Source of the DNA: an uncultured Actinoplanes sp.
GTDB lineage: Bacteria > Actinomycetota > Actinomycetes > Mycobacteriales > Micromonosporaceae
Direction of reading: 5' to 3'
Assembly: GCA_934667465.1 (NCBI GenBank)
Contig: CAKUMG010000299.1
Coordinates: forward strand, 1-6,914
Length of the DNA: 6,914 bases
Position numbers and translations under genes: made by a program. Shown here one piece after another: positions 1 through 6,624 of the stretch; position 1 is the first letter of the stretch, and the number at the start of each line of letters is the position of its first letter. The notes beneath the pieces were generated by a model. It was not told the origin of the DNA and did no database searches. It saw only the letters and a list, made by a program, of their open reading frames with translations.

Positions 1-78
1 TTCCATGTGCCCCCGGGCGCGCCGTCACGCACGGTCGATTACCGCGCTGAGCTGCACAGACAGCCCCGGGCTTTTCTA

Positions 79-141
79 CTCAGGACCTTTACTTTCGTCG
101 ATGCCAAACATAGATTGCTCTCATTCGACAAAAGTCCTGAG
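79..141. repeat. Imperfect 12-bp inverted repeat flanking the promoter candidate
   Basis: The left arm CTCAGGACCTTT (79-90) pairs with the right arm AAAAGTCCTGAG (130-141), 11 of 12 positions matching. A further inner pair, GTCGA (97-101) and TCGAC (125-129), lies inside. The arm centres are about 51 bp apart, close to five helical turns. The left arm overlaps the -35 candidate and the right arm lies just past the predicted transcription start. This layout would suit two operator half-sites for a repressor. A transcript starting further upstream could instead fold it as a hairpin. No regulator gene is visible in the window. Confidence 0.4.
88..116 (+). promoter_or_regulatory. Candidate sigma-70-type promoter for the laccase operon
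   Basis: TTTACT at 88-93 (4 of 6 matches to TTGACA) and TAGATT at 111-116 (4 of 6 matches to TATAAT) are separated by exactly 17 nt, in the least GC-rich patch of the window. A start of transcription near 123 would give a leader of about 115 nt before the laccase start codon. It is the only candidate I see upstream of the tightly packed genes, so it may drive all three. The boxes are imperfect and no mapping data are available. Confidence 0.4.
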
Positions 142-229
142 ACCCGGCGGCCGGTGCGGCGATTACGCCCCGCAACCCTCGGTGCCCTTGCGCATCGACT
201 GGTGCGCCGCTGCCGTGCGAGCGCGAAAC

Positions 230-233
230 GGAG
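230..233 (+). promoter_or_regulatory. Ribosome binding site deciding the laccase start
   Basis: GGAG at 230-233 sits 4 nt before ATG 238. The spacing is short but usable, and it supports this start over the many in-frame upstream codons. The residues that follow form a Tat signal peptide, which independently supports the choice. Confidence 0.55.
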
Positions 234-237
234 ACGC

Positions 238-1293
238 ATGCACGCTGACAACGTTGGCAAGTCCCGGCCCGGGTTCTCCCGGCGTTCCCTGATCGCCACG
301 GGAGCGCTGGGGCTCGCGGTGCCCGCCGCCGGCGCGGCCATCGCGGCGATCCCGGGCGCGCCCGCCCGCGCCGACGGGGCCGTCAAGAAGGTCACCATCT
401 ACGCCGAGGCGCTGCCCGGCGGCCTCTACGGCTACGGCTTCGAGCGCGGCAAGGCCACCGTGCCCGGGCCGACGCTGGAGATCTACGAGGGCGACACCCT
501 GGAGATCACCCTGGTCAACACGACCGACCAGCGGCTGTCGATCCACCCGCACGGCGTCGACTACAGCACCGAGTCGGACGGCTCGCCGTTCAACGACTCC
601 TTCAACGCCCCCGGGCAGACCCGCACCTACACCTGGCGCAGCCGGGAGATGAGCGCGGCCACCGGGCGGCGCTTCATGCCGGGCAGCGCCGGCTACTGGC
701 ACTACCACGACCACGCGATGGGCACCGAGCACGGCACCCTCGGCGTGGCGCGCGGGCTCTACGGCGCGCTGATCGTGCGGCGGCGCGGCGACATCCTGCC
801 CGACAAGCAGTTCACCGTGGTCTTCCACGACTCGCAGATCAACAACCGGTCCGCGCCCAACACCCCGATGTTCCAGGCCAACCTCGGCGAGCGCGTCGAG
901 TGGGTCGCGATCGGGCACGGCAACCTGTTCCACACGTTCCACCTGCACGCGCACCGCTGGGCGGACAACCGCACCGGCATGCTCGAGGGCCCCGCCGATC
1001 CCAGCATCACGATCGACAACAAGGACCTCAACCCGGGCAGCTCGTTCGGCTTCCAGGTGCTGGCCGGCGAGGGCGTCGGCCCCGGCGCCTGGATGTACCA
1101 CTGCCACGTGCAGAACCACTCCGACGCCGGGATGGCCGGCGTCTTCCTGGTCCGCAACGCCGACGGCACCATGCCGCCCGGCGCCCAGGCGGCCATCGAC
1201 CGGTTCATGGGCCACGCCCACACCGCCGCGCACCCCGCCACCGCTCACGACGCCCACTCCGCCACCACCCCCGCAGGAGGACAGCCGGAATGA
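238..1293 (+). CDS. Two-domain small laccase (SLAC-type multicopper oxidase), Tat-exported
   Basis: This is a secreted laccase of 351 aa that oxidises phenolic or other donors and reduces O2 to water. The length and sequence match Streptomyces small laccases (about 340 aa, two cupredoxin domains, homotrimer in known members). A Tat leader is visible: SRRSL with R15-R16, a hydrophobic stretch, and likely cleavage after ARA45. All copper ligand motifs are intact: H103/H105 (IHPHG), H155/H157/H159 (YWHYHDH), H232/H235/H237 (HTFHLHAHRW) and H288-C289-H290, H294, M299 (YHCHVQNH...M). Tyr109, matching the Tyr near the trinuclear site of SLAC (Y108), is kept. The C-terminal tail (326-340) holds five His. 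The stop overlaps the next start by 4 nt, so the laccase is coupled to the giant enzyme downstream. Function is certain at family level; the natural substrate is unknown. Confidence 0.95.
   Translation: MHADNVGKSRPGFSRRSLIATGALGLAVPAAGAAIAAIPGAPARADGAVKKVTIYAEALPGGLYGYGFERGKATVPGPTLEIYEGDTLEITLVNTTDQRLSIHPHGVDYSTESDGSPFNDSFNAPGQTRTYTWRSREMSAATGRRFMPGSAGYWHYHDHAMGTEHGTLGVARGLYGALIVRRRGDILPDKQFTVVFHDSQINNRSAPNTPMFQANLGERVEWVAIGHGNLFHTFHLHAHRWADNRTGMLEGPADPSITIDNKDLNPGSSFGFQVLAGEGVGPGAWMYHCHVQNHSDAGMAGVFLVRNADGTMPPGAQAAIDRFMGHAHTAAHPATAHDAHSATTPAGGQPE
1275..1280 (+). promoter_or_regulatory. Strong Shine-Dalgarno for the multidomain gene
   Basis: A perfect AGGAGG lies inside the end of the laccase gene, 9 nt before ATG 1290. 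It fixes the start of the large gene at the ATGA overlap, although the frame is open much further upstream (to about 900) inside the laccase. Confidence 0.85.
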
Positions 1294-4200
1294 GACGAAG
1301 AATAGCCGCGCTCGCGGCGCCGGCGCTGGTCGCCGGCCTGTTGTCGGTGCCGGCGGTCTCGGCCGCCCCCGGCGTCCTGGTGTTCCACGGGCCCGCGGAC
1401 CAGCAGCAGGACCCGGTCGCCGCGGCCGCCGACGCCATCGAGGACCTCGGCGCCGACCAGGACGTCACGGTCACCACCAGCGGCGACCCGGCCGTGTTCA
1501 GCGCCGCGTCGCTCGCGCGCTTCCGCGCCGTGGTGTTCCTGTCCGCCCAGGGCGCCGCCCTGAACCGTGAGCAGGAGAGCGCGCTGCAGGGCTACGTGAA
1601 GGCCGGCGGCGGCTTCGTTGGCATCGGCGACGCGGCCAAGGCGCAGCTCGACTCGACGTGGTTCACCGGGCTGATCGGCACCCGCCCGGCCGGCGCGATC
1701 CCGAACGCCGAGCCCGTCGCACGGGTCACCGCCAGCGGCGAGAACCCGCCCAACGAGACCGCCGCGAAGCTGATCGACGGCGACGCGAACACCAAGTGGC
1801 TGGTCCGCACCCCGACCGGCACGGCCACGTTCGAGCTGGCCGCCGCGAAGGCCGTCACCGGCTACGCGCTCACCTCGGCCAACGACTTCCCCGGCCGCGA
1901 CCCGAAGGACTGGACCCTGCAGGGCTCCGCCGACGGGCAGGCCTGGACCGACGTGGACCGCCGCACGGCACAGACGTTCCCGGAGCGCTTCCAGACCCGC
2001 CGCTTCGACCTGGCCACCCCGGCGACGTACAAGTTCTTCCGGCTGAACATCACCGCCAACAGCGGCGAGCCGCTCATCCAGCTCGCTGACCTGCGGCTCT
2101 TCACCGGCGCCAGCACCACTCCCCCGCCGCCCGGCGTCAACCGGGCCGTCGTCAACGTGCTCGACCGGCAGCACCCGGCCACCAAGGACCTGCCGCTCAA
2201 CGTCACCCGGTCGGACCGCTGGTACAACTGGGACCCGAACCCGATCGGCACCGTGCACACGGTCGCGCAGGTCGAGGAGCGGCACTACGACCCGGGCCCG
2301 GGCGCCAACGGCGCGTTCCACCCGGTCTCCTGGTGCCGCGACTACGAGGGCGGGCGGTCCTTCTACACCGGCATGGGCCACACCGCCGCGAGCTACGGCG
2401 AGGCCGCGTTCCGCCGGCACCTGTCCGGCGCGCTCGGCTGGGCCGCCGGCCTGGTCCGCGGCGACTGCCAGGCCACGATCGCCGCGAACTACAAGACCGA
2501 GCGGATCACCGCCGCGAACCAGAGCGGGCAACTCGACCAGATCGGCGAGCCGCACGGCCTCACCGTCGCCCCGGGCGGCACGATCTTCTACGTCGGCAAG
2601 GGCGCCTGCCCGAGCGGGCCGATCGTGGACTGGTCCAACCCGGACGTCGGCCTCGGCTGCGGCACGATCCACGCGTACGACCCTCGCTCGAAGCAGGTCA
2701 AACTCTTGACCACGCTCGAGGTGATGGGCAACCGGGGCAGCGGCTCCGAGCTCGTCAAGAACGAGGAGGGCCTGCTCGGCATCGTCGCGGACCCGAAGTT
2801 CGCCGACAACGGGTGGATCTACGTCTACTGGATGCCGCACGAGTCGATCGACCGGGAGAAGCGGACCGGTGAGCGGACCATCAGCCGGTTCACCTACGCC
2901 AACGGCACGATCGACCAGGGCACGCGCAAAGATCTGTTGAAGTTCGAGGTCCAGATCCACAGCTGCTGCCACGCCGGCGGGGGCATGGCCTTCGACGACA
3001 AGGGCAACCTGTACGTGGGCTCGGGCGACAACAACTCGTCGGAGGGCTCGCAGGGTTACTCCGGCAACAACTGGACCCAGGAGTACGCCGGCATCTCGTT
3101 CCAGGACGCGCGCCGGACGTCGGGCAACACCAACGACCTCGCCGGCAAGATCATCCGGATCCACCCGGAGGCCGACGGCACGTACACGATCCCCGCGGGC
3201 AACCTCTTCCCGCCGGGCACCGCCAAGACCCGCCCCGAGATCTACGTGATGGGCGTGCGCAACATCGCGCGCCTGCAGATCGACGAGGAGCGGCAGTGGC
3301 TGACGGCCGGCTGGGTCGGCCCGGACGCCACCAACCCGAGCCCGGAGCTCGGCCCGGCGAAGTACGAGACGGCCACGATCATCACGTCCGCGGGCAACCA
3401 GGGCTGGCCGTACTGCATGGGCAACCGGCAGCCGTACCGCGACCGCAGCAGCACCGACGCGACCCAGCTCACCGGCTGGTACGACTGCGACAACCTGAAG
3501 AACGAGTCGCCGCGCAACACCGGCCTGGTGGACATCCCGCCGGCCCGCGACAACATGATCTGGTACTCGCCCGGCGGCGGCGGACCGGTGTTCCCGGACC
3601 GTGCCGACGGCAGCGGCCTCCCGACCTACAACGCGGCCGACGCCACGTACACGCAGCCCTATCTCCGCGGTGGCGGCCAGGCCGTCATGTCGGGCCCGAC
3701 CTACCACCGGGACCGCGTCGACACCTCCAGCGGCGTGGCGTGGCCGGTCTACTGGGACGACAAGTGGTTCCTCGGCGACCAGTCGAACGCGAACAACCGG
3801 GTGGCGGTCACCGTCGACCCGGCCGGCGTCCCGGCGCAGTCCCCGCCGCCGTTCGCGGAGTCGCTGCGGGCCATCATCCCGGCCGGCTCCGGCGACCGCC
3901 TGCAGTCCTGGATGGACGCGAAGTTCGGTGCCGACGGCGCGCTCTACCTGCTCGACTACGGCGGCGGCTTCTTCAGCCTCAGCCCGGCGCAGAAGCTGCT
4001 CAAGGTCAGCTACACCGGCGGTGCGGCCACCCCGGCACCGGCGGCGACCTCGGTCGCGGTGCAGAACAAGCCGCTGACGTACGCGTTCACGGGCTCGCGG
4101 TCGGGCGGCGTCAGCTGGCGCTGGGAGTTCGGCGACGGGTCCTCCTCGACGCTCGCGGACCCGGTGCACACGTACGCTCGAACTGGTACCTACACCGCGC

Positions 4201-5153
4201 GGCTGACCGTCACGTACGCCGACGGCACAACCTCGACGGTGACGACGACCGTGACCGTGGGCTGTGCCGTGCCGGACGCCCGTTCCACCGTCTTCCTCGG
4301 TGACACGGACACCGGCGTGGCCAACAAGGCTCTTGGTGGCGGCTGCACGCTCAACGACCTCATCGACGACGAGAGCGCATGGGCCTCGCACGACGCGTTC
4401 GTGCGGCACGTCGACGCGGTCGTCACTGCCGCGGGGCTCTCTCCGCGGGACTCCGGGGCGCTGACCCGCGCCGCGGCGGCCTCGCCGATCGGCAACCCGG
4501 GCCACAAGGGCTACGAGCCGCTGTTCGACGGCACCGCCCAGTCGCTGCTCGGCTGGGAACAGGCGCCGTCCGGATCGTTCGGCATCCAGCCGGACGGGAC
4601 GCTGCGCTCCGCCGGCGGGCTCGGCATGCTGTGGCACACCAAGGAACTGGGCGACTTCTCGCTGAAGCTGCAGTTCCGCGACGTCGCCCCGGGCACCACG
4701 CGCGCCAACAGCGGCGTGTTCGTGCGGTTCCCCGACCCGCGGACCCCGGTCGCCCAGCGGCCGGAGTGCGGGAGGACCGGATCCGCGGCCACGTCGCAGG
4801 CCTGGGTGGCGATCTACTGCGGCCACGAGATCCAGATCTACGACGGCGAGACCGGCGAGCCGCAGAAGACCGGCTCGGTCTACAACTTCGACCCGCAGCC
4901 GCTGTCCGCGGCGCGGCCCACCGCCAAGAACGTGTGGAACGACTACGAGATCCGCGCGGTCGGCCAGCGCTACACGATCATCCGGAACGGAGTCGTCATC
5001 AACGAGTTCGACAACACGCCCGGCAAGCAGTCCTCGCGCGCCGGTGACCCGCCGACCGACCTGCGGCAGTTCCTGCGCGGGCACATCGGCCTGCAGAACC
5101 ACGGCGACGCGGACGTCATGGACTTCCGCAACATCCGGGTGCGTGCGCTGTGA
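1290..5153 (+). CDS. Secreted multidomain sugar-oxidation protein: ThuA (split by F5/8C), glucose/sorbosone dehydrogenase, PKD, two-Cys module, DUF1080
   Basis: This is a 1287-aa exported protein. The signal peptide ends near VSA25. A ThuA-like fold covers 29-132 and resumes at 283-393 (HPAT, RWYNW, FYTGMGHTAASY). An F5/8 type C (discoidin) domain, 143-273, is inserted in it. Residues about 400-908 form a glucose/sorbosone dehydrogenase-like propeller, with EEGLLGI (492-498), H561 before GGG (the position of the soluble glucose dehydrogenase catalytic His), R657-N658 in GVRN, and GNQGWP. This family typically uses PQQ and Ca2+ to oxidise sugars. A PKD domain follows (about 918-990, WEFGDG), then a two-Cys module (992-1065) and a DUF1080 domain (1071-1287; NSGVFVRF at 1140, HEIQIYDG at 1179, W1216). 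DUF1080 is now linked to 3-keto-disaccharide hydrolysis. The ThuA GIHAA motif reads GIGDAA here. The stop overlaps the next gene by 4 nt. Domain calls are firm; substrate and cofactor are inferred. Confidence 0.9.
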   Translation: MRRRIAALAAPALVAGLLSVPAVSAAPGVLVFHGPADQQQDPVAAAADAIEDLGADQDVTVTTSGDPAVFSAASLARFRAVVFLSAQGAALNREQESALQGYVKAGGGFVGIGDAAKAQLDSTWFTGLIGTRPAGAIPNAEPVARVTASGENPPNETAAKLIDGDANTKWLVRTPTGTATFELAAAKAVTGYALTSANDFPGRDPKDWTLQGSADGQAWTDVDRRTAQTFPERFQTRRFDLATPATYKFFRLNITANSGEPLIQLADLRLFTGASTTPPPPGVNRAVVNVLDRQHPATKDLPLNVTRSDRWYNWDPNPIGTVHTVAQVEERHYDPGPGANGAFHPVSWCRDYEGGRSFYTGMGHTAASYGEAAFRRHLSGALGWAAGLVRGDCQATIAANYKTERITAANQSGQLDQIGEPHGLTVAPGGTIFYVGKGACPSGPIVDWSNPDVGLGCGTIHAYDPRSKQVKLLTTLEVMGNRGSGSELVKNEEGLLGIVADPKFADNGWIYVYWMPHESIDREKRTGERTISRFTYANGTIDQGTRKDLLKFEVQIHSCCHAGGGMAFDDKGNLYVGSGDNNSSEGSQGYSGNNWTQEYAGISFQDARRTSGNTNDLAGKIIRIHPEADGTYTIPAGNLFPPGTAKTRPEIYVMGVRNIARLQIDEERQWLTAGWVGPDATNPSPELGPAKYETATIITSAGNQGWPYCMGNRQPYRDRSSTDATQLTGWYDCDNLKNESPRNTGLVDIPPARDNMIWYSPGGGGPVFPDRADGSGLPTYNAADATYTQPYLRGGGQAVMSGPTYHRDRVDTSSGVAWPVYWDDKWFLGDQSNANNRVAVTVDPAGVPAQSPPPFAESLRAIIPAGSGDRLQSWMDAKFGADGALYLLDYGGGFFSLSPAQKLLKVSYTGGAATPAPAATSVAVQNKPLTYAFTGSRSGGVSWRWEFGDGSSSTLADPVHTYARTGTYTARLTVTYADGTTSTVTTTVTVGCAVPDARSTVFLGDTDTGVANKALGGGCTLNDLIDDESAWASHDAFVRHVDAVVTAAGLSPRDSGALTRAAAASPIGNPGHKGYEPLFDGTAQSLLGWEQAPSGSFGIQPDGTLRSAGGLGMLWHTKELGDFSLKLQFRDVAPGTTRANSGVFVRFPDPRTPVAQRPECGRTGSAATSQAWVAIYCGHEIQIYDGETGEPQKTGSVYNFDPQPLSAARPTAKNVWNDYEIRAVGQRYTIIRNGVVINEFDNTPGKQSSRAGDPPTDLRQFLRGHIGLQNHGDADVMDFRNIRVRAL
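1716..2108 (+). other. F5/8 type C (discoidin) domain inserted within the ThuA-like domain
   Basis: Residues 143-273 of the large protein read as a discoidin domain. They show the early motif KLIDGDANTKW, a middle DWTLQGSADGQAWTDVD stretch and a closing FFRLNITAN...IQLADLRLF. This beta-sandwich family usually binds carbohydrate or other polymers at the surface. It lies between the ThuA segment ending WFTGLIGTRP and the one beginning AVVNVLDRQHPAT, which are contiguous in ordinary ThuA proteins, so it is an insertion rather than a terminal appendage. Confidence 0.75.
4263..4487 (+). repeat. Two-cysteine module, copy 1 (inside the multidomain protein)
   Basis: Residues 992-1066 link the PKD and DUF1080 domains. 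Key features are C992, TVF at 1000, DTGV at 1007, C1019 exactly 27 residues after the first Cys, DLID at 1023, HDAFVRHV at 1034-1041 and a closing RD-x-G-x-L-x-RAAA. The same pattern ends the cupredoxin protein. The two Cys are likely disulphide-bonded, as the protein is exported. I do not recognise it as a named domain. Confidence 0.75.
4498..5150 (+). other. DUF1080 / 3-keto-disaccharide hydrolase-like domain
   Basis: Residues about 1071-1287 carry the usual marks of this family. These are the opening GYEPLFDG and W-E, NSGVFVRF, HEIQIYDG, YNF, the W-N-x-YEI segment, a NGxxINEF strand and the terminal GHIGLQNHGD...FRNIRV. Members are lectin-like sandwiches. Some hydrolyse 3-keto-glycosides and others may only bind sugar. 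Its fusion to a sugar-dehydrogenase propeller fits an oxidise-then-cleave route. Confidence 0.8.
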
Positions 5154-6610
5154 AACGGTTCCTGGGCTTCATCTTCGCGCTGACCCTGACCCTGGGGCTC
5201 TTCGCGACGCCCGCCTCGGCCGCGCAGACCCTGACGTGGACGGCGGACGACGACGTCACCCGCTACAAGACGGCGCCCGCCACCGCGGTCGCCGGCGTCA
5301 CCACCGTGGTGTGGGAGAACAGCACGGCCACCGGCAACACGACGGGCATGCCGCACACGCTGACGTTCGACACCAGCACGCCCGGCTACAACCACGACGT
5401 CACGCTCAACATCCTGGCGAACCCGTTCGACGTGAACAACGGCCGGCATACGGCCACGATCACGCTGACGCCGGGCCGGTACCGCTACTACTGCACGATC
5501 CCCGGCCACGCCACGATGACCGGCGAGCTCGTCGTCACCGAGGGCGAGGAGCCACCGGCGGACACGACCGCGCCGGTGGTCACGGCGACCGTCACCGGTG
5601 ACGGGACCGCGTCGGCGTCGGTGGCGCTGGCCGCGACCGACGCCGGTTCCGGGGTCGCGTCGATCGAGTACCAGCTCGACGGCGGCGCGTGGACCCGGTA
5701 CACCGCGGCCGTCGCCGTCACGGCGGCGGGCGAGCACACGGTCCGGTACCGGGCCACGGACAACGCGGGCAACACCTCCGAGGTGGGGTCGCGGACGTTC
5801 ACGGTCACGTCCGCGCCGCCCGGGGACCGGACCCCGCCGACGGTCACCACGAGCGTCGCCGGGGACGGCACCGCCTCGGCGACCGTCACCGTCACGGCCA
5901 CCGACGCCGACTCCGGGGTCGCGTCGGTGGAGTACCAGCTCGACGGGGGCGCGTGGACGGCGTACACGGCGCCGGTCGTCGTCACGGCCGCCGGGATGCA
6001 CATGCTGCACGCCCGGGCCACGGACAACGCGGGCAACGTGTCCACGGTCGCGATGGCGCACTTCACCGTCGCCGCCCCGGAACCGTCCGACACCACGCCG
6101 CCGACCGTCACGGCCACGGTGGCCGGGACGCAGGACGGCGCGGGTGCGTACGTAGGGCGGGCCACGGTGACGCTCACGGCGACCGATGCCGGCTCGGGGG
6201 TCCGCAGCGTCGAGTATGCGCTGGGAACGGGCGCTTGGACCGCGTACACGTCACCGGTTGTCATCACCGCGCCGGGGGCGCACACCGTGCGCTATCGCGC
6301 CACCGACACGGCGGGCAATGTGGCCGCCGTACAGACAGTGACCTTGACCGTGGTGGCGCCCGCGCCCGGTGACTGCTCCGACTCCGACACCCGCCCGACC
6401 GTGTTCATCGACGGCGCCGACACCGGCGTCCGGAACACCGTCACCGCCAACGGCTGCACCGTCGCCGACCTGATCGACGAGGACGCCGGCTACCCCACCC
6501 ACGACGCGTTCGTCCGCCACGTCCGCACGGTGACCGCCGCCCTGGTCGCCGCGGGCACCCTCACCCACCGCGACGCCGGCATCCTGGTCCGCGCGGCCGC
6601 CCGCTCATGA
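5150..6610 (+). CDS. Secreted cupredoxin with three Ig/OmpL47-like repeats and a C-terminal two-Cys module
   Basis: This exported 486-aa protein begins with a GTG codon overlapping the previous stop (GTGA). No clear ribosome site is seen, so translation probably depends on the upstream gene. The Sec signal peptide ends near ASA24. Residues 26-131 form a blue-copper domain with H69 (PHTLTF), C115, H120 and M123 (YYCTIPGHATM), a complete type 1 copper ligand set suited to one-electron transfer. Three Ig-like repeats follow at about 138-222, 226-308 and 314-402, each with TD-x-(G/D)SGV, EY-x-L-x-x-GAW and RATD-x-AGN. These resemble OmpL47/bacterial Ig spacers and carry no catalytic motif. The final module (C409 to S486) is homologous to a segment of the large upstream protein. 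The likely role is as a tethered or polymer-bound electron carrier working with the laccase and dehydrogenase. The copper site is well supported; the partners are inferred. Confidence 0.9.
   Translation: MKRFLGFIFALTLTLGLFATPASAAQTLTWTADDDVTRYKTAPATAVAGVTTVVWENSTATGNTTGMPHTLTFDTSTPGYNHDVTLNILANPFDVNNGRHTATITLTPGRYRYYCTIPGHATMTGELVVTEGEEPPADTTAPVVTATVTGDGTASASVALAATDAGSGVASIEYQLDGGAWTRYTAAVAVTAAGEHTVRYRATDNAGNTSEVGSRTFTVTSAPPGDRTPPTVTTSVAGDGTASATVTVTATDADSGVASVEYQLDGGAWTAYTAPVVVTAAGMHMLHARATDNAGNVSTVAMAHFTVAAPEPSDTTPPTVTATVAGTQDGAGAYVGRATVTLTATDAGSGVRSVEYALGTGAWTAYTSPVVITAPGAHTVRYRATDTAGNVAAVQTVTLTVVAPAPGDCSDSDTRPTVFIDGADTGVRNTVTANGCTVADLIDEDAGYPTHDAFVRHVRTVTAALVAAGTLTHRDAGILVRAAARS
5561..5815 (+). 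repeat. Ig/OmpL47-like repeat 1
   Basis: Residues 138-222 of the cupredoxin protein. This is the first of three tandem beta-sandwich repeats. It aligns with repeat 2 at a constant offset of 264 nt (88 residues). Confidence 0.8.
5825..6073 (+). repeat. Ig/OmpL47-like repeat 2
   Basis: Residues 226-308. Bases 5900-5958 differ from 5636-5694 of repeat 1 at only 5 of 59 positions. A 24-nt block encoding RATDNAGN is identical in both, so these two copies look recently duplicated or homogenised. Confidence 0.8.
6089..6355 (+). repeat. Ig/OmpL47-like repeat 3
   Basis: Residues 314-402. It has the same core motifs but is more diverged and carries about six extra residues (around TQDGAGAYVG) between the first strands. 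It is therefore older than the repeat 1/2 duplication or under different constraint. Confidence 0.8.
6374..6607 (+). repeat. Two-cysteine module, copy 2 (C-terminus of the cupredoxin protein)
   Basis: Residues 409-486. C409 and C436 are 27 apart and H451 lies 15 further on, the same spacings as copy 1. Shared blocks are TVF, DTGV, GCT, DLID, HDAFVRHV (identical, eight residues) and RD-x-G-x-L-x-RAAA. This copy has about three or four extra residues in the Ala-rich segment before TLTHRD. It ends the protein, so it is a self-contained unit. No membrane anchor or LPXTG follows. Confidence 0.75.
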
Positions 6611-6624
6611 TGACCATCCCGTTT

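Larger units (their letters stand above)
1..237. other. Upstream region before the laccase gene, no convincing gene
   Basis: This stretch has no gene I can support. The laccase frame stays open back to the first base, but the residues before position 238 are Arg-rich, resemble no leader and precede a textbook Tat signal, so I treat them as untranslated. In frame 3 a stop codon lies at 48-50, which could be the end of an upstream gene, but only 15 codons are visible. Bases 71-140 are clearly less GC-rich than the rest of the window and hold the promoter candidate and inverted repeat listed separately. Bases 142-225 are GC-rich with nothing recognisable. Confidence 0.5.

Noticed and set aside
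62..76. GC-rich dyad followed by T's (AGCCCCGGGCTTTTC) as a terminator of an upstream gene
   Set aside because: The stem can only be about 4 bp with a tiny loop and the T run is four bases. It is too weak to call, although a stop codon at 48-50 in frame 3 makes an upstream gene end conceivable.
7..237. N-terminal extension of the laccase frame
   Set aside because: The frame is open but the residues are Arg-rich and low in sense. A Tat signal begins just after ATG 238, which has its own GGAG, and the promoter candidate lies inside the extension.
900..1289. Upstream extension of the large gene into the laccase
   Set aside because: The frame is open but the translation is Arg/Pro-rich shadow sequence. 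AGGAGG at 1275 and a signal peptide starting at 1290 fix the start.
1245..5102. Very long open frame (1285 codons) on the minus strand
   Set aside because: It mirrors the large + strand gene and arises from G/C-biased third positions. The translation is Arg/Val/Gly/Ala-rich with no recognisable domain, while the + strand has several clear domains over the same bases.
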